Assembly (NCBI GenBank): GCA_903875605.1 | Contig: CAIQWT010000076.1 | Coordinates: 25,251-89,250, forward strand | Length of the DNA stretch: 64,000 bases | Source: an uncultured Geobacteraceae bacterium | GTDB taxonomy: Bacteria > Desulfobacterota > Desulfuromonadia > Geobacterales > Pseudopelobacteraceae | Direction of reading: 5' to 3' | Shown: positions 48,226 through 56,799 of the stretch, one piece after another | Layout of the letters: every line of letters starts with the position of its first letter | Numbering within the stretch: position 1 is the first letter of the stretch | The notes under the pieces: model-generated | Told to the model about the DNA's origin: nothing | The model's database searches: none | Seen by the model: the letters and a program-made list of their open reading frames with translations, nothing else | Translations under genes and position numbers: made by a program

Positions 48226-48468
48226 GTGAAGCCTTTTGTTTTGAGGACATTACTTCAGGCAAAACGTCTGATTATTATTGTATCCGGTTTCACGATACTG
48301 GTTGCAGGTGTCGCTATGATCGTGCTGCCGGGGCCGGCAGTAGTGGTTATCCCCCTCGGGTTGGCTGTTCTGGCCACAGAGTTTCTCTGGGCCAGAAAGC
48401 TTCTTGCTACGGTAAAAGAGCGAATAGGCCGTATGAACAAAGGAAACGGAAATCAGAACGACCGTTAA
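48226..48468 (+). CDS. PGPGW-family small membrane protein
   Basis: This 80-residue protein begins with GTG 48226. Two helices (about 17-36 and 42-60) are joined by the family's MIVLPGPAVVVIPLGLAVL segment. The role is not known. It follows UPF0182 by 32 bases, perhaps co-transcribed, and is convergent with the next gene. Confidence 0.8.
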   Translation: MKPFVLRTLLQAKRLIIIVSGFTILVAGVAMIVLPGPAVVVIPLGLAVLATEFLWARKLLATVKERIGRMNKGNGNQNDR

Positions 48469-48500
48469 GATGACGTTTTTCGAGTAAAGGTGGTATCTAT

Positions 48501-48881
48501 TTATTCCAGTGGTTTGGCATTCACGGCAAAGTATTCAGATTCACCAAAGCAGGTAGTGGGGATGCCTTTGTGCTGTTCGTAGAAGAGAGAAACTTTTTTA
48601 CCCATGGACGAATTGATTTTGCTGATAACGGCTTTATCACGTACGGAAAATGTGAATTTTTCCGGCAGCGCTCCAGGTATTGGGAGCATTTGCAACTCTC
48701 CTTCCCATGTCTTGCAGAGCCATCCTTTTTCTGAAAACTTTTGCACGTACCCGATACGCTCACCTTTTGAGTAGCTCCAGTTTAGAACAATCAATACATA
48801 GCCTGCACACAGAACCACTACACAGACCACCAGTAACAGCAGTATTTTGATAGCCTTATTCTTTATTTCTTTTCCGTTCAT
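48501..48881 (-). CDS. Membrane-anchored hypothetical protein
   Basis: This 126-residue protein has one N-terminal helix (about 10-34) and a soluble domain with SKGERIGYVQKFSEKGWLCKTWEGELQM, then EKFTFSVRDKAV. I recall similar proteins labelled as 6-phosphogluconate dehydrogenase in some genomes, apparently by mistake; no dehydrogenase motif is seen here. A good AGGAGG-like site (reverse of CCTCCT at 48887-48892) precedes ATG 48881. Function is unknown. Confidence 0.7.
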   Translation of the reverse strand: MNGKEIKNKAIKILLLLVVCVVVLCAGYVLIVLNWSYSKGERIGYVQKFSEKGWLCKTWEGELQMLPIPGALPEKFTFSVRDKAVISKINSSMGKKVSLFYEQHKGIPTTCFGESEYFAVNAKPLE

Positions 48882-48981
48882 GCAGCCTCCTGAATAACCG
48901 ATTTAAGCGCATTCGTAAATGTTGGGCTACCCTATCACAAGAGTCCCGCCGGTTCTATTAGTTCTTTTGCCCAGAGGTTGA

Positions 48982-49009
48982 TTGACGATACCGTCCGGTT
49001 CTGTTAGAT
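48982..49009 (+). promoter_or_regulatory. Possible promoter of the GreA/B-like gene
   Basis: TTGACG (48982-48987) is followed after 16 bases by TTAGAT (49004-49009), a fair sigma-70 match about 60 bases ahead of the ATG at 49070. The motif CCGGTTCTRTTAG occurs twice here (48949-48961 and 48995-49007). Confidence 0.4.
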
Positions 49010-49069
49010 TCCGTGCCCGTTCCGGCTTTGGCCGGCTTGAATTTGTACTAATAGAAGAGTTTTTACCAC

Positions 49070-49552
49070 ATGTCCAAAGAACAAATAATTCAAGAAATTA
49101 TGACAGCTCTTTCTGCCGATCTGGCTGTCTTTGCCGCCGCTTCAAAGGCAGCCCACGTGGCAGCAACCCATGCGGAGTGTCTCCCTGATAACAAGTATGA
49201 TACCACCGCACTGGAGGCCTCCTATATTGCTCAGGGGCAGGCCAACCGCGCCCAGGAAATACGGGTTGCGTTGGAAAGCTACCGCGTTTTGGCGCTGCAT
49301 GATTTTGATGACGATACACCAATCCGATTGACCGCTCTGGTAACCCTCGAATGCGGTGAAGGAAATATGAGGCGACTTTTTATCGGTCCCCAGGCAGGGG
49401 GGCTGAAACTGGCGAATGAGGATGGGGAGATCTTTGTTATTACGCCCGGTTCTCCGTTAGGACGTTCTCTGCTGGGGCTGCGCTGCGGAGATGAAGTGAG
49501 AGCCGGTGGCGAGGCAGCTGCGATGCTGTTTACCATTGTCGCGGTTCGCTGA
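49070..49552 (+). CDS. GreA/GreB C-terminal domain protein
   Basis: This 160-residue protein has an N-terminal helical hairpin (about 1-75, shorter and less regular than true GreA) and the FKBP-like C-terminal domain (about 85-158: LRLTALVTLECGEG, RRLFIGPQAGG, ITPGSPLGRSLLGLRCGDEV). The SPLGRALLGK-type loop is present, suggesting that it binds RNA polymerase. The conserved acidic pair at the tip that drives transcript cleavage is not apparent, so it may be a GreA paralogue with a regulatory role. The DTW-domain gene follows 6 bases later. Confidence 0.8.
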   Translation: MSKEQIIQEIMTALSADLAVFAAASKAAHVAATHAECLPDNKYDTTALEASYIAQGQANRAQEIRVALESYRVLALHDFDDDTPIRLTALVTLECGEGNMRRLFIGPQAGGLKLANEDGEIFVITPGSPLGRSLLGLRCGDEVRAGGEAAAMLFTIVAVR

Positions 49553-49558
49553 AATCAT

Positions 49559-50065
49559 ATGGATCCAATTATGAAAATCACACTGTTAACTCATTTCAAA
49601 GAGTTTGATAAACGATCCAATACCGGGCGGGTAGTGCTTGATGTCCTGGGTGATGCAGCAGAACAGATCTGCTGGGATCGGATGAATCCTCCTGCCAGGT
49701 TGGTCGAGGAGATCGAAGCAGGAGGGGTTGCTCTTATTTATCCTGGTTCTATGGATGTTAATGGTGATGATATGTCAGGGATACATAAGGTTATCCTGAT
49801 AGATGGCACATGGCACGAGGCTAGGAAAATCCATCAGCGCAGTCCCTATCTGCAGAAAGCCCGGAGAATCAGTCTGGATACGGGTGAAAAATCGGTGTAC
49901 AACCTCAGGAAAAATCAGAAAGAGTTCGGCCTGTGCACAGCGGAATGTGTAGTTGAAGTACTACGACTTTCGGGGAATATTGCGGAAGCAGATCGGTTGC
50001 TGGAGCGTTTTCTTGCATTCATCAGGCCTCAAGGGTCTATGCGGGGGGCGATGCCGGGACATTAA
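49559..50065 (+). CDS. DTW-domain protein (putative tRNA aminocarboxypropyltransferase)
   Basis: This 168-residue protein (or 164 if it begins at ATG 49571) carries the DTW motif as ILIDGTWHEARKI and the CTAEC stretch near residue 125. Members such as TapT transfer an aminocarboxypropyl group from SAM to uridines in tRNA. It lacks the N-terminal Cys cluster commonly seen in TapT. An internal methionine leaves the start undecided and no strong ribosome site is visible. It is convergent with plsY. Confidence 0.75.
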   Translation: MDPIMKITLLTHFKEFDKRSNTGRVVLDVLGDAAEQICWDRMNPPARLVEEIEAGGVALIYPGSMDVNGDDMSGIHKVILIDGTWHEARKIHQRSPYLQKARRISLDTGEKSVYNLRKNQKEFGLCTAECVVEVLRLSGNIAEADRLLERFLAFIRPQGSMRGAMPGH

Positions 50066-50124
50066 TGTTATATATTGCCGCATGTTCGACAAGCCGGTCG
50101 GCTTCGTGCGTAAGAGGCCATCTT

Positions 50125-50730
50125 TTATGCTTTGAACTTGCTCTCTGTGCCGGCAAGTAACCGTTTGATGTTCTCGATGTGTCGGATAATTACAATGACT
50201 GCAATCACAGCTGTTACTCCTGTCACCGTCTTGTTCCCACCCAGCAAATATACCGCTAGAGGCATAGCGGCCGCAGCTGAAATTGACCCGAGTGATACAT
50301 AGCGCCAGAGAAACATAATAAAGGCAAATAGTGCAATTGCAATAGCAACAGCCAACGGGGCCAACGCCAGAAAAACGCCCAATGCAGTGGCGACCCCTTT
50401 GCCGCCCTTGAACTTGAGGAATATGGAAAAAACATGCCCGCAAAACGCGGCCAGGCCAACCAAGGCGGCATATTCAGGCGGTAGTGCGCTTAGTTTTACC
50501 AATAATACTGGAAACAGGCCCTTCAGGCAGTCGCCGATCAGGGTAATAATGCCGACCTTACGACCAACCGTCCGGTACAGGTTTGTGGCGCCAATATTAC
50601 CACTCCCTTCTTTACGCACATCGATTCCATATGCTTTACCAAGCAGGAGTCCGGTCGGAATAGATCCGATCAGGTAAGCTGTGCCGATGACAATAAGCAG
50701 TGCCACTATGTTTGTCCCATCACCTGTCAT
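50125..50730 (-). CDS. plsY: PlsY, glycerol-3-phosphate acyltransferase
   Basis: This 201-residue membrane protein has about five helices and the three conserved PlsY motifs: GSIPTGLLLGK, GSGNIGATNLYRTVG, and the KFKGGKGVATALG loop. It acylates glycerol-3-phosphate using acyl-phosphate in phospholipid synthesis. It is the last gene of a minus-strand run with the lipoprotein and bamD (3 bases from the lipoprotein stop), probably one transcript. Confidence 0.96.
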   Translation of the reverse strand: MTGDGTNIVALLIVIGTAYLIGSIPTGLLLGKAYGIDVRKEGSGNIGATNLYRTVGRKVGIITLIGDCLKGLFPVLLVKLSALPPEYAALVGLAAFCGHVFSIFLKFKGGKGVATALGVFLALAPLAVAIAIALFAFIMFLWRYVSLGSISAAAAMPLAVYLLGGNKTVTGVTAVIAVIVIIRHIENIKRLLAGTESKFKA

Positions 50731-50733
50731 GGT

Positions 50734-51144
50734 CTATATCCCCGCGATTATTTTCCACCCGCCCGGCTCTTTTGCCAGTTGAATATGCTCGATGCCGTTC
50801 AGTGCAATTTCTTTTCCTCTTACCAGTACTCTCATGCGGTAGTTGCCGACCGTCTTGGCACTGGCACCGCTAATGGTTATGGCAGGTGTTCCTGCTTCGT
50901 AAGAAATCTGCTTGAAATCAGAGAAGTTTTTTTCCAGGTCCTTTTTTAGTTGAGAGAAGTCCTTACCTTTGTCGTTGAATTGAAGCGATATAACGGAAAA
51001 GTAACTTGATAAATCCCTGGAGTTCAATGCGTTGGCACGAATGGAAAGCGTTTGAATGATCTCGCTCTTATCAGTGTCTGAATGACTGCAGCCAGATGTA
51101 AGCAGAAAAGCAAATAGTACAAATGCGATAAATCTACCTGCCAC
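50734..51144 (-). CDS. Small exported lipoprotein
   Basis: This 136-residue protein has a lipoprotein signal (FLLTSGCSHSD). The mature part, about 115 residues, resembles the NTF2-like alpha+beta shape: an N-terminal helix (SEIIQTLSIRANALNSRDL), then LQFNDKGKDF and a final set of strands (RMRVLVRGKEIALNGIEHIQLA). I cannot name the family. It overlaps the bamD stop by one base. It may be a periplasmic or outer-membrane helper, but no role is known. Confidence 0.75.
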   Translation of the reverse strand: MAGRFIAFVLFAFLLTSGCSHSDTDKSEIIQTLSIRANALNSRDLSSYFSVISLQFNDKGKDFSQLKKDLEKNFSDFKQISYEAGTPAITISGASAKTVGNYRMRVLVRGKEIALNGIEHIQLAKEPGGWKIIAGI

Positions 51145-51887
51145 TAAAAGAAGGAGTCCATGGCCTTATTGGCATCAGCAATATATGCGCTTCCGGGGAA
51201 CTCGCTGGCCAGTTGCCCGAAAATTTCACGCCCTTTCGCTTTCTGACCATCTTCCAGATATGCTCTACCAAGATAATATAGCACTTCGTCACGACGAGTA
51301 GAGTCAGCAAACATCTTGAGAGATCCCTCAAAACGGGCAATGGCGGCTTTATAGGCATCGGTTCTTAAGTAAAAACGCCCCACATACAGCTCGTACTGAA
51401 TCTGCTTGTCGCGGCACTCGCGATTCTTTTCCTGCACCTCTGCCAGTTGGGTTCCTGCGGGATAAAGTGAAAGGTACGATGCAAACGTTGTTTGCGCGTT
51501 TTTCACCGGCGTCTGGTCGGTGTCAATGCTGTGAATCTGGTTGAAATAACTCATTCCCTGGCGATACAGAGCAAAGTCAGCTTGCAGATGCTTGGGGTGC
51601 ATCTTACGGAAATCTTCATAACCGGCAGCCGCTTCAATGTAATCCTTGTTAAGGAAATATGCGTCCGCGATATTAAGTTCCGCCTTTGTGGAGAGTTCAG
51701 GAGACTGGTATGTTTCCTTCACCTTTTTCCACTGGGCTATGGCGTCCTCATATTTACCATCCTGGAAGAACTGTTCTCCTTCCTTATAAAGGACATCGGC
51801 TGACTTGATTACCGGTGGGGTGGAACACCCTTGAAAAAGAAGGGAAGATAAAAGAATGGTGGCGATCAGTACTGTCGCTTTTTTCAT
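51144..51887 (-). CDS. bamD: BamD-like outer-membrane assembly lipoprotein
   Basis: This 247-residue protein starts at ATG 51887 (MKKATVLIA) with AAAAGGA upstream; the longer in-frame reading to 51929 overlaps the previous gene's end. The lipobox is LLFQGCSTPP. Five TPR-like helix pairs follow (LYKEGEQFFQDGKYEDAIAQWKKV, AELNIADAYFLNKDYIEAAAGYEDFRKMHPKH, and so on), matching BamD in length (about 245) and layout. It would sit in the BAM complex that folds outer-membrane proteins. Confidence 0.88.
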   Translation of the reverse strand: MKKATVLIATILLSSLLFQGCSTPPVIKSADVLYKEGEQFFQDGKYEDAIAQWKKVKETYQSPELSTKAELNIADAYFLNKDYIEAAAGYEDFRKMHPKHLQADFALYRQGMSYFNQIHSIDTDQTPVKNAQTTFASYLSLYPAGTQLAEVQEKNRECRDKQIQYELYVGRFYLRTDAYKAAIARFEGSLKMFADSTRRDEVLYYLGRAYLEDGQKAKGREIFGQLASEFPGSAYIADANKAMDSFF

Positions 51888-51912
51888 ACATATCCTTTTT
51901 GAATCAATGGCG

Positions 51913-53241
51913 TTATACGATTCCTGCACCGCGCTGGTCTGCCAGCAAGCGGCTGATTATGTCATGATTGAGCCAAACAACGGCCGATTCTGGGGCCCAA
52001 GAGCTGTGTAGCATCAGTCGTCCGGTGGCAAGGAAGACAATCCTGGACAGTTCTGCGCAGACCAGTTGCTTCTGGTCAGAGTGCATTTCCATAAGTTCAG
52101 CGGAACTTGCCAGCATAAGTTCAGCCTGTTCACGGGTGTTGTGCTGTGGCCATGTAGCAAAATCCTCAATCTGGTCCAGAATCGGTGAGGATAAATACCG
52201 GTCAGCAGCAGCCAGTAGCCTGGCGACATTCTCACCCTCTTTCAGCATTTCCTGGCAGCGGTTCTCAAGCAGAGTTGCAACAGGTTCTCCAGCTTCACGC
52301 CGAATAGCGCTCAAAAGCGGAAAGAGTGATATCTCGACGCCGAGAAAAAGAGCACTGGAATTGGTCTGTATTTCCGGACAGTTATACACCGTAGCCGGTA
52401 TGCCGTTTACTGTAGCAGTGGAAGCGATCTCTTCAAGCCGCATTTTGGCAAAGCCTTGAACGTAAGGTGTGTAGGATTGCCAGCGATATTCACCACTTAC
52501 CAGTATGCCGGTACCGTGATATCCGTAGGCCGAGTAGCTGACTCTGGCTCCGCTATCGGAATTCCGCTTGCGAAGGGATACAGTGCCTTCAATCAGATAG
52601 CGGAATGTGTCGGCGGTAACTTCGTTGAAGCTAGTGTTGCAGAGTTGCCCAAGAGGACTGTTCCAGAAAACCTCGGATTCCATGTACTTGTCGCCGGTGC
52701 CTTTGAAAATCCGGTTCAAGAGCGGCATGAAAACGCGGGCCCGGGGAATGCCGCCTGCCATTGAGTGTGCCAACAGGATGTTGGAACCTGCCGGTATGAG
52801 TTTGAGAAGTTCTTCCTCTACCTGTGACAAATGCAGGCAGAAGCGGGCAGTTCCGGCAGCGTGAGCTTTTTCTACACTCCCTGCTATGAAGCTGGCTGTT
52901 GCGAAATCATCAGGACGGTTTTTTTTAAGTTGTTCAGCAATAGAAGGGGTGCCATCAACACTTTCCATGTCAAAGCCGGCTTCAAGAGGGATATTGATAA
53001 TAGTTCCGCCAAGAAGTAGCTCTGCTTCAGCTAATTCCAAAGCATTCAACCGTCTCAATGTTCCATCGCTATCTCTGCGTCCTACTGTTGTGCCGATAAC
53101 TGTCATGCCGACCCGTCTGGCTTCATCAACCAGGCCGTTCGCATAGCCGCGGCCAAAAAGCTCGCCAATCAACACCAGTACGTCACCGGCTTTGTATCCG
53201 GATGGATCTGGCAGCTGCAACAGTGGTCTGTATTCGGTCAT
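51913..53241 (-). CDS. FabMG-like (putative enoyl-ACP reductase family) protein
   Basis: This 442-residue cytoplasmic protein starts at ATG 53241 (MTEYRPLLQL); an upstream in-frame ATG at 53283 adds 14 residues without a ribosome site. It opens with a Rossmann-like strand and Gly-rich turn (AGDVLVLIGELFGRGYANGLVDEARRVG), then GTTVGRRDSDGTLRRL, NIPLEAGFDMESV, and AYGYHGTGILVSGEYRW. From memory this family has been called FabMG (enoyl-ACP reductase), but I cannot confirm the enzymatic assignment. It is divergent from hypE. Confidence 0.5.
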   Translation of the reverse strand: MTEYRPLLQLPDPSGYKAGDVLVLIGELFGRGYANGLVDEARRVGMTVIGTTVGRRDSDGTLRRLNALELAEAELLLGGTIINIPLEAGFDMESVDGTPSIAEQLKKNRPDDFATASFIAGSVEKAHAAGTARFCLHLSQVEEELLKLIPAGSNILLAHSMAGGIPRARVFMPLLNRIFKGTGDKYMESEVFWNSPLGQLCNTSFNEVTADTFRYLIEGTVSLRKRNSDSGARVSYSAYGYHGTGILVSGEYRWQSYTPYVQGFAKMRLEEIASTATVNGIPATVYNCPEIQTNSSALFLGVEISLFPLLSAIRREAGEPVATLLENRCQEMLKEGENVARLLAAADRYLSSPILDQIEDFATWPQHNTREQAELMLASSAELMEMHSDQKQLVCAELSRIVFLATGRLMLHSSWAPESAVVWLNHDIISRLLADQRGAGIV

Positions 53242-53335
53242 GCAATCCCCCAAAATAGATAAAATAAGCTCTCTTTTTAGCATAATTCACCCCGTCATGG
53301 AACATAAAAAGCTGCCGTGACATAAGGAGCACTTT

Positions 53336-54385
53336 ATGCTAATATTTATCATATTTCTGGAGACCACTCACGTGAATAACGACTTGATCCTTCTTGGCCA
53401 TGGCAGCGGCGGCCGCCTTTCTCATCAATTACTCGATGAACTGATTATTCCGATTGTCAGCGGTATGCCGTCTACAGGTCAGAACGACGCTGCCTTGTTA
53501 GAGAGTATTCCAGGGCGCATTGCCTATACAACTGATTCGTTTGTTGTTGATCCGATATTCTTTCCGGGCGGGACCATCGGAAGTCTGGCTGTGCACGGCA
53601 CCGTTAATGATCTGGCCATGATGGGTGCCTGTCCCCTCTGGCTGAGTGTCGGCCTGATCATTGAGGAGGGGTTCAGTAAGGCTGATTTAAAAAATATTCT
53701 TGAAGACATGCGTTCGGCTGCTGATGCTGCCGGTGTGAAAATAGTTACCGGAGATACAAAGGTTGTGCCGCGCGGCAAAGCCGACAAAATATTTATTACG
53801 ACTTCAGGTGTTGGCTCGGTGGCGCACAATTTTCCTATACATGGTGCTAACGCACAGCCTGGAGATGTAATTATTATAAATGGTACGATTGGTGATCATG
53901 GTATCGCCGTCATGGCCGGGCGGGAAGGGTTGGAGGTTGGTACCGAAATAACAAGCGACTCTGCGGCACTGAATAGTCTCGTTGCAGAACTTCTGGCTGA
54001 AGTGGGTGCAGATCTCCATGTACTGCGTGATCCTACCAGGGGTGGCGTTGCAACCACGGTCAAGGAGATAGCCCAGCAGTCAGGCGTAGCCATCACCCTG
54101 TGTGAAGAAGCGCTGCCGGTCAAAGCGGCCGTACGAGGGGTCTGTGCAATCCTTGGTCTTGATCCGCTGTTTGTCGCCAACGAGGGTAAATTGCTGGCTT
54201 TTGTGGCTGCCGGTGCTGCAGAGGCCGCTTTGGCTGTTATAAGAAGGCATCCTCAGGGGGCCAGTGCCGCTGTCATCGGAACTGTTGAGCCAGCTCCTGC
54301 CGGTCGAGTGCAGATGGAGACATTGATCGGCGGTATGCGTTCGGTCGACATGCTGTCAGGCGAGCAGCTGCCTAGAATCTGCTAA
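53336..54385 (+). CDS. hypE: HypE, [NiFe]-hydrogenase maturation carbamoyl dehydratase
   Basis: This 349-residue protein converts a carbamoylated C-terminal Cys into thiocyanate for the CN ligands of [NiFe]-hydrogenases. It has the AIRS/PurM-like ATP-binding fold: LLGHGSGGRLSHQLL, YTTDSFVVDP, VHGTVNDLAMMGA, GDTKVVPRGKAD, and RDPTRGGVATTVKEIA. The C-terminal end is LPRIC with the acceptor Cys. ATG 53336 has AAGGAG 6 bases upstream and adds 12 hydrophobic residues before the family start; GTG 53372 is an alternative. No other hyp gene lies in the window. Confidence 0.95.
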   Translation: MLIFIIFLETTHVNNDLILLGHGSGGRLSHQLLDELIIPIVSGMPSTGQNDAALLESIPGRIAYTTDSFVVDPIFFPGGTIGSLAVHGTVNDLAMMGACPLWLSVGLIIEEGFSKADLKNILEDMRSAADAAGVKIVTGDTKVVPRGKADKIFITTSGVGSVAHNFPIHGANAQPGDVIIINGTIGDHGIAVMAGREGLEVGTEITSDSAALNSLVAELLAEVGADLHVLRDPTRGGVATTVKEIAQQSGVAITLCEEALPVKAAVRGVCAILGLDPLFVANEGKLLAFVAAGAAEAALAVIRRHPQGASAAVIGTVEPAPAGRVQMETLIGGMRSVDMLSGEQLPRIC

Positions 54386-54386
54386 G

Positions 54387-54872
54387 ATGTCGAAAGAAAA
54401 AACACCAATAACTTCTGCAGTCCGTTTTCTGCGAGCTGAAAAAGTCGCATTTAGTGACCATCTTTACACTTATGAGGAAAAAGGTGGCACGGCAGCGTCA
54501 TCTCTTGCTCTAGGAATAGACGAGCATGCCGTCATTAAAACTCTGGTAATGGAGGATGATAAGCGAAATGCACTGATCGTACTGATGCATGGTGATATGC
54601 AGGTTTCCACTAAAGAATTGGCGCGTGTGATAGGTATAAAGCAGGTATCACCCTGTACTGCGGACGTGGCCCAGAAACATAGCGGCTATCTCGTCGGAGG
54701 TACCTCGCCATTCGGGGTTCGTCACCCCATGCCTGTATATATGGAAAACAGTATCGTCGACCTGACAAAAGTATACATAAATGGAGGCAAGCGGGGCTAC
54801 CTGGTCGGTTTGCCGCCTAGCGAGATTGTCAGAATTCTGAAGCCTTGCATTGTATCTGTTGGCATACGATAG
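54387..54872 (+). CDS. ybaK: YbaK-type Cys-tRNA(Pro) deacylase
   Basis: This 161-residue editing domain hydrolyses Cys-tRNA(Pro) mischarged by prolyl-tRNA synthetase. The catalytic Lys is in AVIKTLVMEDD, with the ALIVLMHGDMQVSTKELARVIG stretch and the VGGTSPFGVRHPMPVY signature. It starts one base after the hypE stop, so it is in the same operon. Confidence 0.9.
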   Translation: MSKEKTPITSAVRFLRAEKVAFSDHLYTYEEKGGTAASSLALGIDEHAVIKTLVMEDDKRNALIVLMHGDMQVSTKELARVIGIKQVSPCTADVAQKHSGYLVGGTSPFGVRHPMPVYMENSIVDLTKVYINGGKRGYLVGLPPSEIVRILKPCIVSVGIR

Positions 54873-54885
54873 AGAGAGGAATAAA

Positions 54886-55335
54886 ATGATAAGAAAAGCA
54901 CAAATTGCTGATGTAAAAAATATTCAGAAGTTACTTATGACCTTTGCCAATCGTGGAGATATGCTTTCCCGTTCGCTCTCTGAGCTGTACGAGTCGGTGC
55001 GTGATTTTTACGTTATCGAAGAGGATGGCATTATCCTGGGTGCCGCTGCACTGCATATTGTGTGGGAAGACCTCGCTGAAGTTCGTTCTGTGGCTGTTGT
55101 AGAGGATGCCGGTCGGAAGGGAATCGGCAGTCGCCTGGTTCAGGCGTGTATAACTGAAGCCAGGGAAATAGGATTAAGGCGCATATTCTGCCTGACATAT
55201 AAACCGGTTTTTTTTGGTAAGCATGGTTTTCGTATGGTTGATAAAGCTGAATTACCGCATAAGGTGTGGGGTGACTGTATAAAATGCCCTAAATTTCCTG
55301 ATTGTGACGAAAACGCTATGATATTGGACCTTTGA
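54886..55335 (+). CDS. argA: Short GNAT-type N-acetylglutamate synthase (ArgA)
   Basis: This 149-residue GNAT acetyltransferase starts at ATG 54886 behind GAGAGGA. Acetyl-CoA motif A is VAVVEDAGRKGIGSRLV. The sequence RKAQIADVKNIQKLL, IVWEDLAEVRSVAV and FFGKHGFRMVDK matches short ArgA proteins of Geobacter and relatives, which replace the classical long NAGS for arginine synthesis (from memory). The C terminus carries WGDCIKCPKFPDCDE, three cysteines that may bind a metal. It ends hypE-ybaK-argA and is followed by a terminator. Confidence 0.8.
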   Translation: MIRKAQIADVKNIQKLLMTFANRGDMLSRSLSELYESVRDFYVIEEDGIILGAAALHIVWEDLAEVRSVAVVEDAGRKGIGSRLVQACITEAREIGLRRIFCLTYKPVFFGKHGFRMVDKAELPHKVWGDCIKCPKFPDCDENAMILDL

Positions 55336-55336
55336 G

Positions 55337-55375
55337 AATGCGAAGGGGCGGCTGAGATAGCCGCCCCCTCGCATT
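55337..55375. terminator. Bidirectional terminator
   Basis: AATGCGA-GGGGCGGCT pairs with AGCCGCCCC-CGCATT around a GAGAT loop between convergent argA and the Rrf2 regulator. T tails are modest (GCATTTCT forward), but the GC-rich stem is long. Confidence 0.75.
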
Positions 55376-55462
55376 TCTACTGCCTTCCATTCCCTGCCCC
55401 AGCTTAGCAGGGAACCGTTTTGCCAGATCCCCTACAGCTTTATACCGGTTACCATCAGAGAA

Positions 55463-55939
55463 TCATATGTAGTACATGACCCGGTGATCCAGCTCATTCT
55501 TTATTCCCATGTCGTGGGCACGCTGACAGAGTGTTTGTAAGGTCATAGCGCCAAAAAGAGTGTTAAGCAACTCGTTCGCTTCCGCCCAGACGGACTGAGT
55601 GACACATTTCCCTTCAAAAGGGCATTCCGTTTTACGACGACGTTTCTTTGGCGTGACACCGGCACAGTCCACCAGCAACACATCCTGTTCAGTCGCATTG
55701 AGAATTTCGAGAACCGTAATTTCTTCGGCTTTGCGTGATAGCGCATACCCACCCTGGGGACCTCGTTTGCTTTTCAACAGGCCGGCACGCTTCAGGTTTT
55801 GGAAGATCTGTTCGAGATAGCGGGGAGAGATCTGCTGCCGTCGGGAGATGTCCTGAATCTGGACAGGCTCAGGTCCGCAGTTGTAGGCGATATCGAACAT
55901 TGCCCGCAGGCCGTATCTGCTTTTAGTTGAGAGGCGCAT
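55463..55939 (-). CDS. Rrf2/IscR-family transcriptional regulator
   Basis: This 158-residue winged-helix regulator begins MRLSTKSRYGLRAMFDIAY and has the recognition helix ISPRYLEQIFQNLKRAGLLKS, wing RGPQGGYALSR. Three cysteines (VDCAG, then ECPFEGKC, spaced C-x13-C-x5-C) could hold a [2Fe-2S] cluster as in IscR. The spacing is longer than in E. coli IscR because of a Lys/Arg-rich insertion (PKKRRRKTE). It probably senses iron-sulfur or cysteine status. No isc or suf genes are adjacent, so its targets are unknown. Confidence 0.88.
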   Translation of the reverse strand: MRLSTKSRYGLRAMFDIAYNCGPEPVQIQDISRRQQISPRYLEQIFQNLKRAGLLKSKRGPQGGYALSRKAEEITVLEILNATEQDVLLVDCAGVTPKKRRRKTECPFEGKCVTQSVWAEANELLNTLFGAMTLQTLCQRAHDMGIKNELDHRVMYYI

Positions 55940-56067
55940 TTGTGTTTCTCCGGTAGTAATGAAGTCGTGAAATCTTTACGGAAGCAGACTGAGGTTGTCA
56001 AGAAAATAAATGGTCTGCAAGAACGGTATGATGCTGTGATTATCGCACATTCAATTATGCTGTGGAG

Positions 56068-56799
56068 CTATTTCGCAGTGCGGGCGATAGTTGTCGCAAC
56101 AACAAATTCGGCCCCGGCTTTTTTCAGCTCCATGGCACATTCATTGATGGTACTCCCGGTGGTCATGACGTCATCAAACAACAATAACCGTTTACCCGCA
56201 ACCAGTTCAGCTCTGTTGACCGTAAAGGCTCCCTTTACATTCATACGTCGCTCTGTTGCCGACAAATCAATCTGTGGCTCAGTCTGCCTGGTTCGGACGA
56301 GAGCGTCCGGCAGCAGCGGTATGGAGAGGTGACGCGATAGTATGTTTCCGAGTAGAACTGCCTGATTAAAACCGCGCTGTCTAAGGCGGGAGCGGTGCAG
56401 CGGTACCGGAATAATAGCATGCAGATTTTGATCAGCCAGAAAAACACCAACTCCTTCTATAGTCAGGAGTGCCAGTGGCGAGCGCAGATGTGTCCGCTGA
56501 TTGTATTTGAATGAGTGAATCAGTTCGCGTATCGGCCCTTCATAGAGAAAGTGGGCCCGGGCGGTATCATAATGCGGTGGATGGGTTAGGCATGCACCGC
56601 AGCGATGGTCGCCTCCTGCTGCAAAAAACGGGACTCCACAGATCGTGCAGAGAGGAGACGAAACGAGTGGCAGGCTTTCACGGCATGATGTACAGATATG
56701 GAGTGTTCCGGCATTAGGGATAAAAGAGTGGCAGATGTGGCAGAGCGGCGGGAGGATGACATCAAGCAGCGCTTGGAAGAACTGCTTGACTGGAGCCAT
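56068..56799 (-). CDS. ComF-family phosphoribosyltransferase-like protein
   Basis: This 243-residue protein has an N-terminal zinc-ribbon with CHIC, CTSC, CTIC and CGAC pairs, then a PRTase domain with the PRPP loop LLLFDDVMTTGSTI and IIPVPLHRSRLRQRGFNQA. ComF proteins support natural transformation in some bacteria, but most homologues are uncharacterised. Its start abuts the LUD stop directly, so it is third in ppi-LUD-comF. Confidence 0.9.
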   Translation of the reverse strand: MAPVKQFFQALLDVILPPLCHICHSFIPNAGTLHICTSCRESLPLVSSPLCTICGVPFFAAGGDHRCGACLTHPPHYDTARAHFLYEGPIRELIHSFKYNQRTHLRSPLALLTIEGVGVFLADQNLHAIIPVPLHRSRLRQRGFNQAVLLGNILSRHLSIPLLPDALVRTRQTEPQIDLSATERRMNVKGAFTVNRAELVAGKRLLLFDDVMTTGSTINECAMELKKAGAEFVVATTIARTAK

